The position numbers and the translations under genes were made by a program. The notes under the pieces are model-generated. The model searched no databases. It was not told the DNA's origin and saw only the letters and a program-made list of their open reading frames with translations. DNA of 64,000 nt from JARYMI01 sp037444845 (GTDB taxonomy: Bacteria; Acidobacteriota; Aminicenantia; Aminicenantales; UBA8522): contig JBBILQ010000006.1 in the NCBI GenBank assembly GCA_037444845.1, positions 1-64,000 on the forward strand. The letters are read 5' to 3'. Positions 59,927 to 64,000 of the stretch are shown here, one piece after another (position 1 is the stretch's first letter; each line of letters starts with the position of its first letter).

Positions 59927-60476
59927 TTTTGGTCCTCAAGAAATCCTCAGCAGGATCCGGGTCAGGACCGGCTCACTAACAGCCGTGGCGGTCGTCCTTC
60001 TGGCCACTCCCAACTGGACCTCGATTCTCATCGGTGTCTCCATCTCAGTTCTCGGCCTTGCCATCAGGACCTGGGCCTCAGGCCACTTGCGCAAGGAGAA
60101 AAGGCTGGCCGTCTCTGGTCCCTACCGGTATTCCAGAAATCCCCTCTATCTTGGGAACTTCATCCTGGGGGCGGGCATTGCGGCCGGGTCGCGTTCATGG
60201 TGGATCGTCTGGCTGTTCATCGTGTATTTCGCTGTGTTCTACCCGCTCATTATCGTCCAGGAAAGAAGGCGAATGAAGGAGCTTTTCCCGGAACAGTACG
60301 AGGAATACGGGAAAAAGGTGCCCCTTTTTTTCCCTTCGCCTAGAAAGCGCAACCACGCCTCCCGGGAGAAATTTAGCTGGGCGCTCTATAAACAAAACAA
60401 AGAATACCGGGCTCTCATCGCGACGGTGGCGCTCTGGCTGGCTCTGGCCGTCAAGGTTCTGCTGTTGAATCGCTGA
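59919..60476 (+). CDS. ICMT/PEMT-like membrane methyltransferase
   Basis: This protein of 185 residues has about four hydrophobic segments. The family signature is VSGPYRYSRNPLYLGNFILG, followed by the C-terminal ERRRMKELFPEQYEEYGKKV. Members methylate isoprenylcysteine, phospholipids or other lipids using SAM at the membrane. It overlaps the GT9 gene by 8 bases, so it belongs to the heptose operon and may modify an envelope lipid; that is inference. Confidence 0.82.
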   Translation: MCDFGPQEILSRIRVRTGSLTAVAVVLLATPNWTSILIGVSISVLGLAIRTWASGHLRKEKRLAVSGPYRYSRNPLYLGNFILGAGIAAGSRSWWIVWLFIVYFAVFYPLIIVQERRRMKELFPEQYEEYGKKVPLFFPSPRKRNHASREKFSWALYKQNKEYRALIATVALWLALAVKVLLLNR

Positions 60477-60493
60477 GGTTGCTCTGCTATATT
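60465..60493 (+). promoter_or_regulatory. trmH: Promoter giving a leaderless trmH message
   Basis: TTGAAT, 17 bases, TATATT, then six bases (CTCTCC) to the GTG at 60500. Transcription starting seven bases after the -10 box would begin exactly at the start codon. The -35 box lies inside the end of the preceding gene. Confidence 0.65.
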
Positions 60494-60499
60494 CTCTCC

Positions 60500-61105
60500 G
60501 TGCCCACGCAAGAAAGAATAAGGAAAGTCAGACGTCTGCTTTCGCTGCGCCAGCCCGACCTTCGGGTTGTGCTCGAAGGCGTTACCATCGCCCACAACGC
60601 CAGCGCGGTCATCAGGACCTGCGACGCGGCCGGCGTCCTCTATGCGGATATCATCTCTCGCTCTCCAGAAGCCGTCGTCTTCAACAAGGCCATTTCGACG
60701 CGGGCGGAAAAGTGGGTTGAGACCCGCGTCTATTCCTCGGCGCGCGAGTGCCTGCTGCCGCTCAAAGAAAAGGGGTTCAAAGTGGCGGTGGCGCATCTGG
60801 GCAAGGACGCCATCATCTACACAGAGCTCGACTACACTCAACCCATGGTCATCGTCTTAGGCAGCGAGGCAGAGGGAGTATCGCAGACTGCCCTGGATTT
60901 AGCAGACTATATCATCAAAATCCCCATGCTGGGAATGGTCGAAAGCCTCAATCTTTCGGTCTCCGCGGCCATCATCCTCTATGAGGCGCTCAAGCAGCGC
61001 TGGGACCGCGGGTTCTACAAAAAAAGGAGGCTTTCTGATGCTGAATTCGAGGCCTATCTCGGGAAATGGCTGCCCCGCCGCAAAAGCGACGAGCCCTGCG
61101 ATTGA
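60500..61105 (+). CDS. trmH: tRNA (guanosine-2'-O)-methyltransferase TrmH (SpoU family)
   Basis: This protein of 201 residues has the SpoU motifs: VVLEGVTIAHNASAVIRTCDA with the conserved Asn and Arg, VIVLGSEAEGVSQTALDLAD, and the trefoil-knot motif IPMLGMVESLNLSVSAAIILYE. The C-terminal YKKRRLSDAEFEAYLGKWL is typical of TrmH, which methylates G18 of tRNA. The GTG at 60500 is chosen because the -10 box directly precedes it; the upstream TTG at 60479 would lie within the promoter. Confidence 0.92.
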   Translation: MPTQERIRKVRRLLSLRQPDLRVVLEGVTIAHNASAVIRTCDAAGVLYADIISRSPEAVVFNKAISTRAEKWVETRVYSSARECLLPLKEKGFKVAVAHLGKDAIIYTELDYTQPMVIVLGSEAEGVSQTALDLADYIIKIPMLGMVESLNLSVSAAIILYEALKQRWDRGFYKKRRLSDAEFEAYLGKWLPRRKSDEPCD

Positions 61106-61114
61106 GACAACAAA

Positions 61115-61150
61115 AGCAGGGGGGCTGTCTTCCTGTAAGATCCCCCTGCT
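61115..61150 (-). terminator. Hairpin terminator of the HtrA-like operon
   Basis: AGCAGGGGG pairs perfectly with CCCCCTGCT (9 bp) around an 18-base loop. On the minus strand it is followed by TTTTGTTG. It lies 40 bases beyond the HtrA-like stop, and could also slow transcripts from trmH. Confidence 0.6.
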
Positions 61151-61189
61151 CGGAGATGGATAGAGAAGTTTCACTCCCGTTTTTTGCGC

Positions 61190-62896
61190 TTAGACCCTGA
61201 AGACGACACGGTCTCCGGTTAAGAGTCTTTTGAGTTTCTGAGCTTCTTCCTTGCTTTTCTCAAAAATTTTTTCTTTTTCTTGTTTAAGCTTCTCGCTCTG
61301 TTCTAACATCTCCTCTTTCAGCTTCTTCATCTTCTCCAGGCTTTGTTGGGCGGACTTCTCATAGACCTCCCGCGATTTTTCGAACTGCCGCGCCAATTCT
61401 TCGCTGAAATCGCCCCAGGCTTCTGGGCTGAAACTGTAACTCCAGCCAAACTCCTGTCTTTCTTCTTCCTCGATTTCTACCTCGATGGCCAGCGCTTTCT
61501 TATTCCGGATGAGGTCGATCTTGACCTTGTCGGCTTTCTTCCTGTCCTGGATCATTTCACTCAGTTCGTCCACTGAATAAACCAGCTTCCCGTCGACACG
61601 GATGATGACGTCTCCCACCTTTAGTCCCGCTTTCTCTGCCGGGCCGTCCTTGGTCAGTCTGGTCACGAGAAGGCCGCTTCCCTCTTTGACGCCAAAGTAT
61701 TCCAGCAACTCCTTGTTAATGGCTTCGAGATAAACGCCGATGTATTTTCTCTTTTCCCAGCGCGGCCAGATTTCACGCAGCCGTTGTCCAGGTGACCCCG
61801 GTGCTTCCGGAGCTTTCTCGGGTTTGACCTTCAGCGGCTCGGCAGGCCGGGTCGGAAAAAGCCGCGGATACCGAAGCTCCAGCTCTCGCCTGGCCTCTTT
61901 TTCTGGATACTCGCCGAGCTTTACTTTAGCATCAGTCGCTTTGCCGGCTCTTTCAACCTCGAGCTTGATGTCCTGGCCAGGTTTGCTGGTCCTGATCTCG
62001 GAGACAAACATCGAGGCGGAAGTTATCGGCCGGCCGTTAATCTTGAGAAGAATATCTCCCTCTTTCAGGCCAGCAAGCTCGGCCGGGCTATCAGATTCAG
62101 CATCATGGATTTCAACTTGACCTCTTTCATTTTCAGAAATGGATACCCCCATCCAGCCGCGGCTGACCTTGCCCTTTTCCTTGATTTCAGCGCTGACCAT
62201 CGCGACGATATCCACGGGAACGGCCAGGGCCATCCCGGATGAAGGGGCCTCGGCCCGGCTGAAAACATAGCCCGAGCCGACGATTTCCTTCTCCCTGAAC
62301 TCGAAAACGACGGGCTGGTCTTCCGCGTAGATTCCCCGCAGCAGTCCGACCATCTGCCCATCCCTGTTGACCACCGGGCTGCCGCTTGCGCCGCGCGTCA
62401 CCCAGACGTTCAAGCGCAGCTTATCCGGGGCGATGGAGCTCACTATTCCCTGCGTGACGGCCGGAGTGTTCTCGGGCGAAATGCTGATGACGCCGATCCA
62501 GGAGCCGGGTGAAAGTCCGCTGGCCTTGGCTAGGGTGATGGGTGCAAGGTTCTTCTCTTTGATCTGGAGAAGAGCCAGGCTGGTTTCTGGGTCCAGCCCG
62601 AGGAACTTGGCCTCGGTCCGCTTTCCGTCTGTGGTTGTGACTATTATTTTCTCGTCCCTGGGAGAGACAAGCGCCGTGGTGACGATTGAGCCGTCTTTGT
62701 CGATGATGACACCAGTGGCGACTCTTGTCATCCCGTTGCGCGTTTCTACTTTGACGACGCTGGCAAAGACCTTTTTAGAGACATTCTCGACAGTGTTTTC
62801 GTCCAGGGCGGGGCCTCTGGCCGCTGCCGTCAGGCTCAATGCCAGCACTGCCGTTATGGCCATTAAACTCAGCCTGAGTTTGACATTCTTTTTCAT
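61190..62896 (-). CDS. HtrA/Deg-like periplasmic protein with dead protease domain and two PDZ domains
   Basis: This protein of 568 residues has a signal peptide (LMAITAVLALSLTAAARG). A trypsin-like domain (30-210) follows, then PDZ1 (about 225-320, GWMGVSISENERGQVEI), PDZ2 (about 375-460, GSGLLVTRLTKDGPAEKAGL) and a long charged coiled coil (about 480-555). The catalytic His of TNNHVV is Leu76 (VTTALVS) and the Asp of DPxxDLA is Ser106 (DPETSLALL). Only the Ser remains (GASGSP, 171). It is therefore likely a chaperone, scaffold or sensor rather than a protease. It is the third gene of an ECF sigma operon. Confidence 0.88.
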   Translation of the reverse strand: MKKNVKLRLSLMAITAVLALSLTAAARGPALDENTVENVSKKVFASVVKVETRNGMTRVATGVIIDKDGSIVTTALVSPRDEKIIVTTTDGKRTEAKFLGLDPETSLALLQIKEKNLAPITLAKASGLSPGSWIGVISISPENTPAVTQGIVSSIAPDKLRLNVWVTRGASGSPVVNRDGQMVGLLRGIYAEDQPVVFEFREKEIVGSGYVFSRAEAPSSGMALAVPVDIVAMVSAEIKEKGKVSRGWMGVSISENERGQVEIHDAESDSPAELAGLKEGDILLKINGRPITSASMFVSEIRTSKPGQDIKLEVERAGKATDAKVKLGEYPEKEARRELELRYPRLFPTRPAEPLKVKPEKAPEAPGSPGQRLREIWPRWEKRKYIGVYLEAINKELLEYFGVKEGSGLLVTRLTKDGPAEKAGLKVGDVIIRVDGKLVYSVDELSEMIQDRKKADKVKIDLIRNKKALAIEVEIEEEERQEFGWSYSFSPEAWGDFSEELARQFEKSREVYEKSAQQSLEKMKKLKEEMLEQSEKLKQEKEKIFEKSKEEAQKLKRLLTGDRVVFRV

Positions 62897-62910
62897 TATC
62901 AGGAACCTCC

Positions 62911-63312
62911 TCAGTATTTAATTTCCTTTATTGCCGTGTCGGAGACCTGTTCCAGAAGATAAATCACCCCCGGCTCAGCAGACCTGCTCCGGATTTCAGC
63001 CGCATAATCAAGGGTCTCGATGACGGGGATAGTCTGCTCCGATGTCGGCTTCGATCCGATTCCTAAAGCAGGATAATAGCCTCTCTCGTTGTCCGCCAGT
63101 CCGAGCGGCGTCTTTTTCTGGAGGACAAACACGTTCAGCAGGACAAGAACTGCCAGAAGTGAGGCAAACGCCCCTGCCAGCGAAAGCCCGAACGCTCTCC
63201 TTCTTTCCCTCGTGCTCCTCTTCCTGAGGGAAAGCTGAGCCATGACTCTTTGTTCGAAGCCAGGCGGAGCGTGGGCTCGACCGAGTTTTCTTAGAATCTC
63301 AAGCTCATCCAT
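62911..63312 (-). CDS. Single-pass membrane protein, probable anti-sigma factor
   Basis: This protein of 133 residues has a soluble N-terminus (ILRKLGRAHAPPGFEQRVMAQL), one membrane helix (about 42-67, FGLSLAGAFASLLAVLVLLNVFVL) and a periplasmic tail. This N-in/C-out layout, between an ECF sigma gene (16 bases away) and a periplasmic HtrA-like gene (14 bases away), is that of an anti-sigma factor. No zinc HxxxCxxC motif is present, so the assignment rests on context. Confidence 0.65.
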   Translation of the reverse strand: MDELEILRKLGRAHAPPGFEQRVMAQLSLRKRSTRERRRAFGLSLAGAFASLLAVLVLLNVFVLQKKTPLGLADNERGYYPALGIGSKPTSEQTIPVIETLDYAAEIRSRSAEPGVIYLLEQVSDTAIKEIKY

Positions 63313-63328
63313 TTCTTCTCTCCTCGTC

Positions 63329-63886
63329 TCAGGCTGAAAGCCGCCCGCCGTCCAGGGCCTTTTCCAGCCTTTTTTTAAGAAAATGGCGGCCGCGGCTGAT
63401 CCTGGCCTTGATCGTCCCCACCGGTTTCTTCAGAATCTCGGCGATCTCTTCCTGAGAGAAACCCTCCATGTCCTTAAGAATAACGGGCAACCTGTAGCGT
63501 GGGTGGAGAGAATTGAGCGCTTCTCTCAGGTTCTTGATCAATCCCGAGTCGGGCGGGTCCGTCGCGTAGGCATTATCCTGGAATTCGTGAGTGGTGAGGT
63601 CATCCAGCGAAACCAGGGAGGCCCGGCGCGCCTTTTTCATCTCCGTCCTGGCCAGGTTCGTGGCGATAGCGTAAATCCAGGAAGAAAGAGGGGCGATTGG
63701 CCGGTAGTGGTTGGCCTTGAAATAAACCCGGATGAACGTCTCCTGGGAAAGCTCGACGGCCTTCTGATAATCGCCGGTGAATTGGTAGAGGTAGTTGACA
63801 ATCCTGTCTTTGTAAGCCGTGATGATCTGGCCGAAAGCCATCTCGTTTCCTTCCTGGACCTGTCGCATCAGCTCATGCTCATCCAT
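63329..63886 (-). CDS. ECF-type sigma factor (RpoE-like)
   Basis: This protein of 185 residues has sigma region 2 (NYLYQFTGDYQKAVELSQETFIRVY, PLSSWIYAIATNLARTEMKK) and region 4 (LREALNSLHPRYRLPVILKD, GFSQEEIAEILKKPVGTIKARISRGRHFL). It directs RNA polymerase to envelope-stress or similar genes. The ATG at 63886 is chosen over a GTG two codons upstream because GAGGGTGAG fits it. Upstream (around 63910-63935) a TGAAAC sequence on the minus strand might be an autoregulatory -35 box, but no -10 partner is convincing. It begins the operon with the anti-sigma and HtrA-like genes. Confidence 0.92.
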   Translation of the reverse strand: MDEHELMRQVQEGNEMAFGQIITAYKDRIVNYLYQFTGDYQKAVELSQETFIRVYFKANHYRPIAPLSSWIYAIATNLARTEMKKARRASLVSLDDLTTHEFQDNAYATDPPDSGLIKNLREALNSLHPRYRLPVILKDMEGFSQEEIAEILKKPVGTIKARISRGRHFLKKRLEKALDGGRLSA

Positions 63887-64000
63887 TCTCACCCTCTAAA
63901 ACTCCATCCTAATCCAAAAAGTTTCATTTTCCCTGGCGCTCCTTTATCCCATTGGGTTACCAGACGTTTGTCCATGTTCTTTATAAGTATATGCCCGCCA

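Overview
The window looks like a contig from an uncultured, Gram-negative, mostly heterotrophic bacterium, most likely of the Candidatus Aminicenantes / Acidobacteriota group. This placement is an inference. It rests on a GWxTD-domain protein with TPRs, NTT-type nucleotide translocases fused to HEAT-like repeats, many exported S9 peptidases and beta-propeller proteins, an LPS-type heptose pathway, and moderate GC with AT-rich patches. A run of ten Ns at 59769-59778 shows it is an assembled scaffold. Several one-base lesions could therefore be assembly errors rather than real mutations.

Layout. 1-5.5 kb: a repeat copy, a frameshifted exported protein, an RDD membrane protein interrupted by TGA, a HepT/MntA toxin-antitoxin pair, serS and an NCS1-type permease. 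5.5-16 kb: a second repeat copy, a GH78 alpha-L-rhamnosidase, a flippase-like protein, TldD/TldE, a nitroreductase, a Tat-exported DUF362 protein, an MFS transporter and the fused remains of a KDG kinase/KDPG aldolase pair. 16-30 kb: the GWxTD protein, small exported proteins, a VTT-domain protein, an SH3/beta-barrel protein, an exported methyltransferase, prolyl oligopeptidase, an OCD-family enzyme with a sodium symporter, a xylulokinase-like kinase and a second HEPN/MNT pair ending in repeat copy 3. 30-43.5 kb: a URO-D-family protein, glutamine synthetase, a NamZ-like DUF1343 protein, then a STAS / NTT-HEAT / NTT-HEAT / FHA-GAF-PP2C operon divergent from the primary sigma factor gene.

43.5-53.5 kb is the most unusual region. 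An exported PPP-type phosphatase, an exported Fam20/PI3K-like kinase-fold protein (apparently a pseudokinase) and a third NTT translocase form one apparent operon. Two further exported paralogues with intact catalytic motifs follow, then an RsbW-like kinase gene. Together they suggest an extracytoplasmic phosphorylation module supplied by a nucleotide translocase. 53.5-64 kb: an MFS transporter, a 6-bladed propeller protein, tRNA-Leu(CAA), a split heptose operon (rfaE1, rfaE2, GT9), an ICMT-like methyltransferase, trmH, and an ECF sigma / membrane anti-sigma candidate / catalytically dead HtrA operon.

Promoters are readable by eye throughout as TTGACa - about 17 bp - TAtaaT. In at least five cases the -10 box lies so close to the start codon that the mRNA should be leaderless or nearly so. 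Other genes carry good Shine-Dalgarno sequences. Two families of palindromic MITE/REP-like elements are present: four copies of one and one copy of another. All functions are read from sequence motifs by eye, without a database search.
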